Source of the DNA: Pseudomonas peradeniyensis
GTDB taxonomy: Bacteria; Pseudomonadota; Gammaproteobacteria; Pseudomonadales; Pseudomonadaceae
NCBI RefSeq assembly: GCF_014268935.2
Contig: NZ_JABWRJ020000003.1
Coordinates: 682,001 to 746,000, forward strand
Length of the DNA stretch: 64,000 nucleotides
Direction of reading: 5' to 3'
Part shown: in pieces, positions 9,421 to 17,992 of the stretch
How the letters are laid out: each line of letters begins with the position of its first letter
Position numbering within the stretch: position 1 is the first letter of the stretch
The notes under the pieces: model-generated
The model's database searches: none
The model's input: the letters and a program-made list of their open reading frames with translations, nothing else
What the model was told of the DNA's origin: nothing
Made by a program: the position numbers and the translations under genes

Positions 9421-10073
9421 ACGACAACAAGCCTATCCTGCGCTACAACGCCAACGAGCGGAGCAACCACTGGGTCGTGGCGATCCTGTTCGTGCTCGCC
9501 GGCCTCTCGGGGCTGGCGCTGTTCCACCCGGCGCTGTTCTGGCTCAGCCACCTGTTCGGCGGCGGGCCGTGGACGCGGATCCTCCACCCGTTCATCGGCG
9601 TGGGCATGTTCGTGTTCTTCCTCGGGCTGGTGCTGCGTTTCTGGCGCGCCAACTTCATCACCGCCAACGACCGCCTGTGGCTGCGCCGCATCGACCGGGT
9701 GATGCTCAACAAGGAAGAGGGCGTGCCGCCGATCGGCAAGTACAACGCCGGGCAGAAGCTGCTGTTCTGGACCTTGCTGGCATGCATGCTGGTGCTGCTG
9801 GTCAGCGGCGTGGTGATCTGGCGCGCGTACTTCAGCCATTGGTTCGGCATCGACGTCATTCGCCTGTCGGCGCTGCTGCATGCCCTGGCGGCGTTCGTGC
9901 TGATCCTCAGCATCATCGTGCACATCTATGCCGGGATCTGGATCAAGGGCTCGATCGGCGCCATGCTGCATGGCTGGGTCAGCCGTGCCTGGGCGCGCAA
10001 GCACCATGAACTGTGGTACCGGGAAGTGACCGGCGACAAGACGCCGAACAACCACGGTGGAAAAGAAGGATGA
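9417..10073 (+). CDS. fdoI: Formate dehydrogenase gamma subunit, cytochrome b556
   Basis: A 218-residue integral membrane protein with four hydrophobic helices and conserved histidines (NHW near the N terminus, HPFIGVG, LLHALAAF, HIYAGIWIKG) able to bind two b haems. It passes electrons from the beta subunit to quinone. The length matches FdnI/FdoI. Confidence 0.92.
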   Translation: MNDNKPILRYNANERSNHWVVAILFVLAGLSGLALFHPALFWLSHLFGGGPWTRILHPFIGVGMFVFFLGLVLRFWRANFITANDRLWLRRIDRVMLNKEEGVPPIGKYNAGQKLLFWTLLACMLVLLVSGVVIWRAYFSHWFGIDVIRLSALLHALAAFVLILSIIVHIYAGIWIKGSIGAMLHGWVSRAWARKHHELWYREVTGDKTPNNHGGKEG

Positions 10074-10077
10074 CCGT

Positions 10078-10998
10078 TTGAGCACGATTCTCGAACCGGG
10101 GCAGATTGAAGCGTCGGCGGTGATGCCGCCGTTTCTGCATCTGCCCGCCGCCAACCTCTTCGAGGTGCGCGCCGCTCGGCTTGAGCAGCTGGCCGAGGGC
10201 AATGCCCTGGGCGATTACCTGCGGTTGATGGCCCGGCTGTGCCGGATTCAGCAGCAGCTTGTGGATAACCCACCGGCCGGCCTGCCAGTGGCCGAAGAGC
10301 GACAGCGCCTGTGCATAAGTCATGGACTGCCGCCGCTGGCGGCCGACAGCCTGGTGCGAGAAGGGCCATGGCTGGTCTGGCTGCAGGCGTTGCTCGATCA
10401 TTTTTCGGCGGAACCTGATGGGCCGTTGACGGACGCGCTGGCGACATTGCACGGCAGCGATGAGGCTCAACGCAAAGGCTGGGGCATTGCCCTGCTCGGC
10501 GGCCAGTACGACGCAGTGCCGGCGGCGCTGGTGCCCTTTATCGGCGCCGCGTTACAGGCTGCCTGGTCCAGCTGGCTTTTGGCCTTGCCTGCGCCTGAGC
10601 TCAAGCCCGCTGGCAGCCTGGCCCAGTGCCCGGCTTGCGGCTCGCCGGCGATGGCCGGGGTGGTACGCAATCGTGGCAAGCACAATGGCCTGCGCTACCT
10701 GGCCTGCTCGCTGTGTGCCTGCGAATGGCATGTGGTGCGGGTCAAGTGCGTGTACTGCGAGTCGAGCAAGGACTTGCGCTACAGCAACCTCGAGGATGAC
10801 CGCCACGCACCGGGCAAGGCGCCGTTGCGTGCCGAGTGCTGCCCGGGGTGCGAGAGCTACCTCAAGCAGTGCTACCTGGAGAACGACGCCGCGGCCGAGC
10901 CGTTGGCCGATGACCTGGCGAGCCTGGCGCTGGACATGCGCCTGGACGAGGAGGGTTTCCATCGGCTGGCGCCTAACCTGCTGTTGGCGCCGGGGTAG
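10078..10998 (+). CDS. fdhE: Formate dehydrogenase accessory protein
   Basis: About 306 residues with the four paired-cysteine motifs of FdhE: CPACGSP, CSLCACEW, CVYCESS and CCPGC. In E. coli FdhE binds iron and is needed for activity of the exported formate dehydrogenases. TTG at 10078 is preferred because AGAAGGA sits 7 nt upstream; GTG 10057 in the same frame lies inside fdoI and lacks a site. It ends the fdo operon before a REP pair. Confidence 0.9.
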   Translation: MSTILEPGQIEASAVMPPFLHLPAANLFEVRAARLEQLAEGNALGDYLRLMARLCRIQQQLVDNPPAGLPVAEERQRLCISHGLPPLAADSLVREGPWLVWLQALLDHFSAEPDGPLTDALATLHGSDEAQRKGWGIALLGGQYDAVPAALVPFIGAALQAAWSSWLLALPAPELKPAGSLAQCPACGSPAMAGVVRNRGKHNGLRYLACSLCACEWHVVRVKCVYCESSKDLRYSNLEDDRHAPGKAPLRAECCPGCESYLKQCYLENDAAAEPLADDLASLALDMRLDEEGFHRLAPNLLLAPG

Positions 10999-11026
10999 TG
11001 TCTACACTGCAATCGAGTTGAACCGG

Positions 11027-11092
11027 ATCGCGGGGCAAGCCCGCTCCCACGCAATGGATGCGATCGGCGTGGGAGCGGGCTTGCCCCGCGAT
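11027..11092. repeat. REP palindrome pair between fdhE and selA
   Basis: Two head-to-head copies of a 25-bp REP (ATCGCGGGGCAAGCC core with CGCTCCCACG) at 11027-11051 and 11068-11092 in inverted orientation. They fill the gap between fdhE and selA and can form a long stem-loop. The same unit recurs at six more places in this window. Confidence 0.9.
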
Positions 11093-11133
11093 TGCACCCG
11101 ACCAGACAACGGATCAGTCATAGGTAGTACCGC

Positions 11134-12561
11134 ATGTCTTCTAGCCTCGCCAACGACCCCCCACGCTTGCCCTCCATCGATACCCTGCTGCGCCACCTGG
11201 TCTGCGCGCCCTTGATCGACCGCCATGGCCGCGATGCGGTGTTGGCAACTTTGCGCCAGTTGCTCGACGACCTGCGCGAGCCAGCTCGTGCAGGCCAACT
11301 GAGTGCCACCGAACTGACCGCCGAAGTCCTCCTGGGCCGAGCCGGCGAACGCCTGGCCATCCAGCAGCGCAGCCAGGTGCGCCGGGTGTTCAACCTCACC
11401 GGCACGGTGCTGCACACCAACCTCGGCCGGGCTTTGCTGCCCGAGGAAGCGGTCGAGGCCATGCAGACCGCCGCCCGCTACCCGCTGAACCTGGAGTTCG
11501 ACCTCAACACCGGCAAGCGTGGCGACCGCGACGACCTGATCGAAGGCCTGATCCGCGAACTGACCGGCGCCGAGGCCGTCACCGTGGTCAACAACAACGC
11601 CGCCGCCGTGTTGCTGGCGCTCAACAGCCTGGGCGCGCGCAAGGAGGGGATCATCTCCCGGGGCGAGCTGATCGAGATCGGCGGCGCCTTCCGCATACCC
11701 GACATCATGGCCCGTGCGGGGGTGAAGCTGCACGAGATCGGTACCACCAACCGCACCCACGCCCGCGACTACGAAGGCGCGATCAACCCGCGCACGGGCC
11801 TGCTGATGCGTGTGCACTGCAGCAACTACAGCATCCAGGGTTTCACTACCCAGGTGCCCACCGCGGAACTGGCGCGCATCGCCCATGCACATGCGTTGCC
11901 GCTGCTTGAAGACCTGGGTAGCGGCAGCCTGCTCGACCTGACCCGTTGGGGCCTGCCGGCCGAGCCGACCGTGCGCCAGGCGCTGGCTGATGGCGCCGAC
12001 ATCGTCACCTTCAGTGGCGACAAACTGCTCGGCGGGCCACAGGCGGGGATCATCGTCGGGCGCAAGGATCTGATCGCGAAGATCAAGAAGAACCCGCTCA
12101 AGCGTGCGCTGCGGGTGGACAAGATCACCCTTGCGGCACTCGAAGCCGTGTTGGCGGTGTACCGTAATCCGGACCGTCTGGCCGAGCGCCTGCCGAGTCT
12201 GCGCCTGCTCACCAGGCCCCAGCCCGAGATTGCTGCCCAGGCTGAGCGCCTGGCGCCTGAACTGGCCGCTAGGCTGGGTACGCAATGGACGGTCAGCGTC
12301 GAACCGGCCCTGGGCATGATCGGTAGCGGCAGCCAGCCCGTGGCGCGCCTGCCCAGCGCGGCCTTGTGCCTGCGTCCGCTGGTATCGAAGAAACTGCGTG
12401 GGCGCAGCCTGCATGTGCTGGAGCGGGCGCTGCGCGACCTACCGGTGCCAGTACTGGGCCGCATCGACGACGATGCCCTGTGGCTCGACCTGCGCCAGCT
12501 GGACGATGAGGCCCAGTGGCTGGCGCAATTGCCGGCGTTGCAGTTGGGGCCGGTGCAGTGA
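11134..12561 (+). CDS. selA: L-seryl-tRNA(Sec) selenium transferase
   Basis: A 475-residue PLP enzyme that converts Ser-tRNA(Sec) to Sec-tRNA(Sec) with selenophosphate. The PLP-binding lysine sits in FSGDKLLGGPQAG at about residue 295. Other family blocks are FNLTGTVLHTNLGRALLP and NNNAAAVLLALN. Full length compared with E. coli SelA (463). The stop overlaps the selB GTG start (GTGA). Confidence 0.96.
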   Translation: MSSSLANDPPRLPSIDTLLRHLVCAPLIDRHGRDAVLATLRQLLDDLREPARAGQLSATELTAEVLLGRAGERLAIQQRSQVRRVFNLTGTVLHTNLGRALLPEEAVEAMQTAARYPLNLEFDLNTGKRGDRDDLIEGLIRELTGAEAVTVVNNNAAAVLLALNSLGARKEGIISRGELIEIGGAFRIPDIMARAGVKLHEIGTTNRTHARDYEGAINPRTGLLMRVHCSNYSIQGFTTQVPTAELARIAHAHALPLLEDLGSGSLLDLTRWGLPAEPTVRQALADGADIVTFSGDKLLGGPQAGIIVGRKDLIAKIKKNPLKRALRVDKITLAALEAVLAVYRNPDRLAERLPSLRLLTRPQPEIAAQAERLAPELAARLGTQWTVSVEPALGMIGSGSQPVARLPSAALCLRPLVSKKLRGRSLHVLERALRDLPVPVLGRIDDDALWLDLRQLDDEAQWLAQLPALQLGPVQ

Positions 12562-14480
12562 TCGTCGGTACCGCCGGCCACATCGACCACGGCAAGACCG
12601 CGCTGCTCCAGGCCCTGACCGGCCAGGCCGGCGATACGCGCCAGGAAGAGCGTGCCCGGGGCATGACCATCGACCTCGGCTACCGCTACGCGGCGCTGGC
12701 CGAAGGTGCGCCGCTAACCGGGTTCATCGATGTGCCCGGCCATGAGCGTTTTATCCACAACATGCTTGCTGGCGCCCATGGCATCGATCTGGTGCTGCTG
12801 GTGGTCGCCGCCGACGACGGGGTGATGCCACAGACCCGCGAGCATCTGTCGATCATCGAGTTGCTGGGCATTCCCCAGGCGCTGGTGGTCATCAGCAAGT
12901 GCGATCGGGTCGAGCCGCAGCGGCTGGCCGAAGTCCAGGCGCAGGTCACGGCGTTGCTGGCGCCCGGGCCATATGCCGGGGTAGCGCAGTTCCCGGTGTC
13001 GAGCCTGAGCGGCGAGGGGGTCGACGCTTTGCGCGAAGCGTTGCTGGCCGCCGAGGCCCAGGTGCGTCGACGCAGTGTGCGGGGCGGATTCCGCCTGGCC
13101 GTGGACCGCGCCTTCGCGGTGTCCGGGGCGGGCGTGGTGGTCACCGGGACGGCTCTGGCCGGGCAGGTCAGCGCCGGTGACACGCTGTTGCTGGGCAAGG
13201 CCGGCAAGCCGGTGCGGGTGCGTGGCCTGCATGCGCAGAACCAGGCGGCGCTGGTGGCCGAGGCCGGGCAGCGGGTCGCGTTGAACATCAGCGCCGAACG
13301 GCTGGCGGCAGAGCAGGTGCACCGGGGCGACTGGCTGGTGCCGCAATGGCTGCATGCACCGAGCGTGCGGGTCGATATCGATTTCACCTTGCTGCCGGGT
13401 GAGACCCGGACGTTCGAGCATTTCAGCGCGGTGCATGTGCACCTGGGGACCCAGGATGTCACGGCCCGTGTTGCGTTGTTGGAGGGTGAACGGCTCGGCG
13501 CCGGCCAGCGCACGTTCGCCCAGTTGCTGCTCAACGCGCCGTTGCAGGCGGTGCATGGCGATCGCCTGGTACTGCGCGACCAGCGCGCCCAGCGCACACT
13601 CGGCGGTGGCCGCGTGCTCGATCCCTTTGCGCCGAGCCGACAGCGACGCAGCGAGGCGCGCCTGCGCCAGCTGCAGGTACTGCGTGATGCCACTGAACTG
13701 GAGCAGGCCTTGCCAGCGTTGCTCGAGACGGCACCGGGCGGGCTCGACCCGCAGCGGCTCGAGCGCCAGTTCAACCGTCTGCGCGAGACCTGGCAGTTGC
13801 CGGAGGATGTACAGGTAATTGCCACCCGCCAGGGCCAGTTGCTGTTCTCACGCCAGCAGTGGCATTCACTCAAGCAGCAGGTGCTGGCGAGGCTGGCGCA
13901 GTTCCACGAGCAGGAGCCCGACCAGCTCGGCCCGGACCGCGACCGCCTGCGCCGTTTTACCGCGATGCCGCTGGAGCGTCCGGCGTTTGTCAGCCTGCTG
14001 GATGAGTTGCTGGGTGAAGGGGGGATCAGCAGCAGTGGTCCGTGGCTGCATCTGCCTGGGCACAAGGTTCAGTTGAGCGAAGCCGATACCGCGCTGTGGG
14101 AGCGCTTGCTTCCGCGCTTGCTGGCGGGTGAGTTCGATCCGCCCTGGGTGCGTACGCTGGCTGCCGAGGAGCGCTGCGAGGAGGCCGAGGTGCGCCTGCT
14201 GCTGCGCAAGCTCGCCCGCCTGGGCCTGTTGCACCAGGTGGTGCGTGACCTGTTCTACCCGGAGGTGACGCTAAGGCGCATGGCAGAGCTGTTGTTGCAG
14301 CAGGCCGAGGCATCGCCGATAGTGCAGGTTGCGGCGTTTCGCGATATGTTGGGCATCGGTCGCAAGCGCAGTGTGCAGATACTCGAGTACTTCGACCGCG
14401 TTGGCCTGACCCGGCGGGTCGGTGACCAACGGCATATTCGCGTCGACAGCGCCCTGGCCCAGTCGCAACACGGGCCCTGA
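12558..14480 (+). CDS. selB: Selenocysteine-specific translation elongation factor
   Basis: A 640-residue GTPase. GTG 12558 is chosen because it puts IVGTAGHIDHGKT, the G1 loop, at the N terminus and overlaps the selA stop. G3 is DVPGHE and G4 SKCD. After the three EF-Tu-like domains, the C-terminal third holds four winged helices (last one near KRSVQILEYFDRVGLTRR) that bind the SECIS hairpin. It delivers Sec-tRNA to the UGA of fdoG. tRNA-Sec follows 6 nt after the stop. Confidence 0.96.
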   Translation: MIVGTAGHIDHGKTALLQALTGQAGDTRQEERARGMTIDLGYRYAALAEGAPLTGFIDVPGHERFIHNMLAGAHGIDLVLLVVAADDGVMPQTREHLSIIELLGIPQALVVISKCDRVEPQRLAEVQAQVTALLAPGPYAGVAQFPVSSLSGEGVDALREALLAAEAQVRRRSVRGGFRLAVDRAFAVSGAGVVVTGTALAGQVSAGDTLLLGKAGKPVRVRGLHAQNQAALVAEAGQRVALNISAERLAAEQVHRGDWLVPQWLHAPSVRVDIDFTLLPGETRTFEHFSAVHVHLGTQDVTARVALLEGERLGAGQRTFAQLLLNAPLQAVHGDRLVLRDQRAQRTLGGGRVLDPFAPSRQRRSEARLRQLQVLRDATELEQALPALLETAPGGLDPQRLERQFNRLRETWQLPEDVQVIATRQGQLLFSRQQWHSLKQQVLARLAQFHEQEPDQLGPDRDRLRRFTAMPLERPAFVSLLDELLGEGGISSSGPWLHLPGHKVQLSEADTALWERLLPRLLAGEFDPPWVRTLAAEERCEEAEVRLLLRKLARLGLLHQVVRDLFYPEVTLRRMAELLLQQAEASPIVQVAAFRDMLGIGRKRSVQILEYFDRVGLTRRVGDQRHIRVDSALAQSQHGP

Positions 14481-14486
14481 TTTCAA

Positions 14487-14582
14487 GGAAGGCAATCGCG
14501 CCCGGTGGCGCGGCCGGGCTTCAAACCCGGTTGGGGACGGCAGCCGTTCCCGGGCAGGTTCGACTCCCGCTGCCTTCCGCCA
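14487..14582 (+). tRNA. selC: tRNA-Sec (UCA anticodon)
   Basis: A 96-nt tRNA. The 8-bp acceptor stem is GGAAGGCA (14487-14494) with TGCCTTCC (14571-14578), then discriminator G and encoded CCA. The anticodon arm is CCGGG-CTTCAAA-CCCGG with TCA at 14521-14523. A long variable arm precedes the T arm with GGTTCGACTCC. The extended acceptor, long variable arm and UCA anticodon are the hallmarks of bacterial selC. It probably shares the selAB transcript. Confidence 0.96.
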
Positions 14583-14694
14583 ATTTCTTCGTTTAAATCT
14601 TGTGGGTTACGATAACTTGCATGTAGTGGGATATCTTTCTTGTCCCATTTTAAGCACATTAGTATATCTGTCGACCTTGGAATCAATTCGTATC

Positions 14695-14742
14695 TCTTGA
14701 TCTTGATCTTGATCTTGATCTTGATCTTGATCTTGCTCTTGC
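14695..14742. repeat. Hexamer tandem repeat (TCTTGA)6(TCTTGC)2
   Basis: Six perfect TCTTGA units (14695-14730) are followed by two TCTTGC units (14731-14742). It lies at the outer edge of the long inverted repeat, in an A/T-rich stretch that begins right after selC (14583-14694) and in which no gene is seen. A looser AAAGCC-type run sits at the other edge of the inverted repeat (about 16877-16900). Confidence 0.9.
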
Positions 14743-14776
14743 TTCTAAGTGCGCGGTAGTTCAGGCAACGCCAATT

Positions 14777-15028
14777 GCGACTTCAGGAGGCCGAGCGGAG
14801 TTCTTGCGAAGGGAGGTGACGGGCATGGATGCCCGTCAAGCGCTGCGCCCCAGGATGGGGCGTTCAGCGCGGTCCTCCCGGGAGCAAGAACGGAGCGAGG
14901 GAACCCCGGAGCGAAGCGTAGGGGCCGGATGAATGGAGCGAGGATTTTTTGCTTACTTTTTGATCCTTCAAAAAGTGAGCCGCCGTAAGGGCGGAAAGGT
15001 GACTATGCGTCACCATCGCAAATGAATG
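14777..15028. repeat. Long inverted repeat, left arm
   Basis: About 250 bp whose reverse complement recurs at 15107-15151 plus 16599-16809, with the right arm split by an insertion sequence. Shared blocks include GACGGGCATGGATGCCCGTC, GGTCCTCCCGGGAGCAAG, GGCCGGATGAATGGAGCG and GTGACTATGCGTCA; the innermost 9 bp are AAATGAATG (15020-15028). The arms are imperfect but extensive, so the transcript or single strand could form a very long cruciform. Small open frames here have no family likeness. Confidence 0.85.
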
Positions 15029-15183
15029 TGTATATAGAATTCAAAACAGACTATTTAAAAAGTCAAAGTCAAATGCGATCGGCGTGGGTTTTTACAGGTG
15101 TAAGCGCATTCATTTACTATACTGACGCATAGTCACCTTTTCGCCCTTACGTGAACTGACCCCCGAAAGTTGGACAGGGTACG

Positions 15184-15978
15184 CTATGGGTTCAGCGCTT
15201 GGGTCCGAAATTGTACCGGACTCAAGCCATTTAGTCTGAGACTGATGCGTTCTTGGTTGTAGTAAGCGATGTAATCCTCTAGCCCTGATGCCAGTTGTTC
15301 AACACTCTCAAACGATTCCAGATAAAAGAACTCGCTCTTGAGCGTGCCAAAAAAGCTTTCCATCGCGGCGTTGTCCAGGCAGTTTCCCTTTCGCGACATG
15401 CTCTGCTCGATATTCTTCCCGGCCAACATGTGCCGGTAAGCTGGCTGCTGATACTGCCAGCCTTGATCGGAGTGCAATATTGGTTTGTCATCTTGATTCA
15501 GCCGCTCGAAAGCTTGCTCCAGCATTGTCGAAACCATCCTGAACTCAGGGCGTCGGTTGATCTGATAAGCGAGGATCTCGCCGTTGTACAGGTCCATCAC
15601 CGGCGAAAGAAATAGCTTCTGGCCCTTTACCTTGAACTCTGTCACGTCGGTTACCCATTTTTGATTAGGGGCCTGCGCCTTGAATTCACGCTTGAGCAAA
15701 TCAGATGCAACAAGCCCCTCGGAGCCTCGATACGAGCGATATTTCTTCACTTTGACTAGCGATTTGAGGCCCATCAACTGCATCAGCCGCTGCACCTTCT
15801 TGTGATTGATCACCTCGGCATTGTGCCCAAGAACCGCAGTGATACGGCGGTAGCCATACCGCCCCTTATGCTGGTGATAGACCCTGTCGATGCGTTCCTT
15901 GAGGGCAGCATGCCTGTCGGTCTGCAACACTTTGCTTTGGTAGTAAAAGGTACTGCGTGCCAGGCCTGCAGCGCGCAA
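15184..15978 (-). CDS. IS150-type transposase OrfB (DDE catalytic part)
   Basis: The visible in-frame TTG start gives 264 residues, but the reading frame is open further upstream to about 16030. The protein is therefore expected as an OrfAB fusion by -1 frameshifting near AAGAAAACG at about 16025-16033. It holds the rve integrase core: WVTDVTEF (first Asp), LHSDQGWQYQ (second Asp) and NCLDNAAMESFFGTLK (Glu). A PF13276-like N-terminal helix-turn-helix precedes (RYGYRRI). It catalyses transposition of its own element. Confidence 0.92.
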   Translation of the reverse strand: MRAAGLARSTFYYQSKVLQTDRHAALKERIDRVYHQHKGRYGYRRITAVLGHNAEVINHKKVQRLMQLMGLKSLVKVKKYRSYRGSEGLVASDLLKREFKAQAPNQKWVTDVTEFKVKGQKLFLSPVMDLYNGEILAYQINRRPEFRMVSTMLEQAFERLNQDDKPILHSDQGWQYQQPAYRHMLAGKNIEQSMSRKGNCLDNAAMESFFGTLKSEFFYLESFESVEQLASGLEDYIAYYNQERISLRLNGLSPVQFRTQALNP

Positions 15979-16004
15979 CAGCAGAGCGAGTCGATGCTCA
16001 CGCC

Positions 16005-16547
16005 TTAATCCTTGGACAGCTTGCGTTTTCTTGCCTGCGCAGTGCGTGGGTCCGCTTGGATCAAGGCATCGAGCTTTTTTAGATAGGCATTCTCCGCGCG
16101 CAGATATTCCAGCTCTTCGAGCATTTGCTCAGGCGTGAGCTCACGATCCGAAGGTGCAGAAGGTCCTGCGCTGGATTGCTTTGATGGCTTGCGGGGCATG
16201 TTTAACTCTCGGGCACGGTTCGGATGAAGGGCTTCTATTCCGCCTTCATCGTACAGCCTTTTCCATTGCCTGATGCTGCTCGGCCCACGGATATCAAACC
16301 TTACGCATGCTTGCTGAGCAGACAGCCCGTCTTGCTCGATGCATTGCAAAACCTTTAATTTGAACTGAGCATCGTAGTGACTGTACTTGGGAATCAAACC
16401 GGCTGCGCCGTGTTTCTCATAGCCCTTTACCCAGCGGCGCAGCAGCGAAGGGCTCAGCTCATGCTTCAGTGCCACTTCATGAACACTGCGGGCAGAAAGG
16501 CACTCTTCGATGAGTGCCTGCTTGAGCGCCAGGTTGTATTTCGTCAT
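16005..16547 (-). CDS. IS150-type transposase OrfA (DNA-binding part)
   Basis: 180 residues from ATG 16547. It has two helix-turn-helix units (SVHEVALKHELSPSLLRRWV and SAQQACVRFDIRGPSSIRQW) and a C-terminal leucine-rich coiled coil (EQMLEELEYLRAENAYLKKL) for dimerisation. It binds the terminal inverted repeats and ends in a lysine/arginine-rich tail where the ribosome should slip into orfB. Confidence 0.9.
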   Translation of the reverse strand: MTKYNLALKQALIEECLSARSVHEVALKHELSPSLLRRWVKGYEKHGAAGLIPKYSHYDAQFKLKVLQCIEQDGLSAQQACVRFDIRGPSSIRQWKRLYDEGGIEALHPNRARELNMPRKPSKQSSAGPSAPSDRELTPEQMLEELEYLRAENAYLKKLDALIQADPRTAQARKRKLSKD

Positions 16548-16927
16548 GGAACACCCTCCAAGGGATAAGGTGTCCAACTTTCGGGGGTCAGTTCAACGGC
16601 GAGTCACTTTTTGTCAAACGCGACAAAAAGTAACCAAAAAACGCTGCGCTCCATTCATCCGGCCCTGCGCTTCGCTCCGGGTCCCCTCACTCCGGCCTTG
16701 CTCCCGGGAGGACCGCGCTGCAGGGCCCATCCTGGGCCCCAGCGCTTGACGGGCATCCATGCCCGTCACCTCCCTCCGCAAGGCCTGCGTTCGGCCTCCT
16801 GAAGTCGCGAAGGTACGGGCGGCGCCTGGGCTGACGCAGCTGTCGCTAGTTGGCTATGGGGTTAATCTTCTGATCGCCAAAGCAAAAGCCAAAGCCAGCC
16901 CGTATGGCGTTCGGAAGATCAATGCGC

Positions 16928-17917
16928 TTAAGCGCGCTCACCACAAAGGTCCAGCGCGAACCAATGCTCCGCCGCCTGCACATCCAGCCCCGCGCCCAGC
17001 AGCGCAAACAGCTTGCCCAGCGCGGCCTCGCGGGTCATGCCACCGCCACTGACCAGCCCGGTGTCACGCAGCCGGCTGCCAGCGGCATAGGTGTCGAACA
17101 CCACCGAACCTTCCGGGCACTGGCTGATGGCGACGATCATCACGCCACCCTGGCGGGCGTCATGCAACACATCGAGCAGCGCCTGGTCGTCGGACGGCCC
17201 GGTACCACTGCCGTAGCACTCCAGCACCAGCCCCTGGATACCGCTGTCGAACAGACCACGCAGGTGCCCGGCGGCCAGGCCCGGGAACACCGGCATGACC
17301 GCCAGCTTGACCGGCTGGCGCGGCTGGCGGTAGTCCAGGCGGGTTGGTAGCTCGGGCGCGCGTTCGCCCTCACGATGACGGGGCAACACGGTAAAGGCGT
17401 CGAACGCCTCGCTGCGCAGCTTCGAAGCGCGGCAGCCGTGCAGCAACTGGCCATGGAAGTACAACTGCACGCCGTCTTCCAGGCCGCTTTCGAACAGGTT
17501 CAGGGCGCCGACAAGGTTGGCCCAGGCATCGCTGTCCGGCGCGCCGGCCGGCAGCATCGAGCCGGTCAACAGCACCGGCGCCGGCAAACCCAGCAGCAGG
17601 AACGACAGGGCCGCAGCGCTGTAGGCCAGGGTATCGGTGCCATGCAGCACCAGCACGCCGTCGTGGCCGTCACGCTCGACCGCCTCGACGATGGCGTCGC
17701 GCATCGCCAGCCAGTTGGTCTGTTGCATGTTGGCGCTGTCGATCAGCGGGTTCAGCTCAAGCAGCGACCAGTGCACCTTCGGCGCATCGCCGCAGTTGGC
17801 GAAGTGGTCACGCATGCGCGCTTCGAAGCCACCGGCCGGCGCGAGGCCTTCGGCGGTCTGCAGCATGCCGATGGTGCCACCGGTGTAAAGGACGAGAAGA
17901 TTCTTGACTGCACGCAT
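16928..17917 (-). CDS. ansA: Type I (cytoplasmic) L-asparaginase
   Basis: 329 residues hydrolysing L-asparagine to aspartate and ammonia. Both catalytic threonine blocks are present: LVLYTGGTIGM at residues 8-18 and LVLHGTDTLAYSA at about 90, with SGGGMTREAALGKL near the C terminus. No signal peptide, so a cytoplasmic enzyme. It lies 75 nt downstream of, and in the same direction as, an AGCS symporter, suggesting joint use of amides or amino acids. Confidence 0.92.
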   Translation of the reverse strand: MRAVKNLLVLYTGGTIGMLQTAEGLAPAGGFEARMRDHFANCGDAPKVHWSLLELNPLIDSANMQQTNWLAMRDAIVEAVERDGHDGVLVLHGTDTLAYSAAALSFLLLGLPAPVLLTGSMLPAGAPDSDAWANLVGALNLFESGLEDGVQLYFHGQLLHGCRASKLRSEAFDAFTVLPRHREGERAPELPTRLDYRQPRQPVKLAVMPVFPGLAAGHLRGLFDSGIQGLVLECYGSGTGPSDDQALLDVLHDARQGGVMIVAISQCPEGSVVFDTYAAGSRLRDTGLVSGGGMTREAALGKLFALLGAGLDVQAAEHWFALDLCGERA

Positions 17918-17992
17918 GGGAATTTTCCGTAGCGATGTAGCGAAGGAAGAGGCAGCCGCCCACGAACGGGGCGGCTGGGGCAGGGGAGAATA

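Larger units (their letters stand above)
15152..16595 (-). mobile_element. IS3-family (IS150-group) insertion sequence, complete
   Basis: 1444 bp bounded by perfect 25-bp inverted repeats that start TGAACTGACCCCCGAAAG (15152-15176 and 16571-16595). A 3-bp direct target duplication ACG is present at 15149-15151 and 16596-16598. It contains orfA and orfB in the -1 frame arrangement of IS3-family elements. Length, ends and a two-part helix-turn-helix OrfA fit the IS150 group. Both frames are intact, so it may still be active. Confidence 0.95.
15107..16809. repeat. Long inverted repeat, right arm, interrupted by IS150-type element
   Basis: The right arm runs from CATTCATTT (15107-15115) to 15151, is broken by the IS (15152-16595), and resumes at 16599 to about 16809. 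Removing the IS and one ACG copy rejoins CGCCCTTACG to GCGAGTCAC, which pairs with GTGAGCCGCCGTAAGGGCG of the left arm. The loop between the arms (15029-15106) is A/T-rich with no gene. From 16810 to 16927 only a degenerate AAAGCC run and the end of ansA are seen. Confidence 0.85.

Noticed and set aside
14583..16927. Genomic island integrated at the selC 3' end
   Set aside because: tRNA-Sec genes are known integration sites, but no integrase and no second copy of the selC 3' end was seen; only repeats and one IS are present.
16759..17052. Small open frames in the right inverted-repeat arm
   Set aside because: They cover repeat sequence and run into ansA on the other strand; no conserved features.
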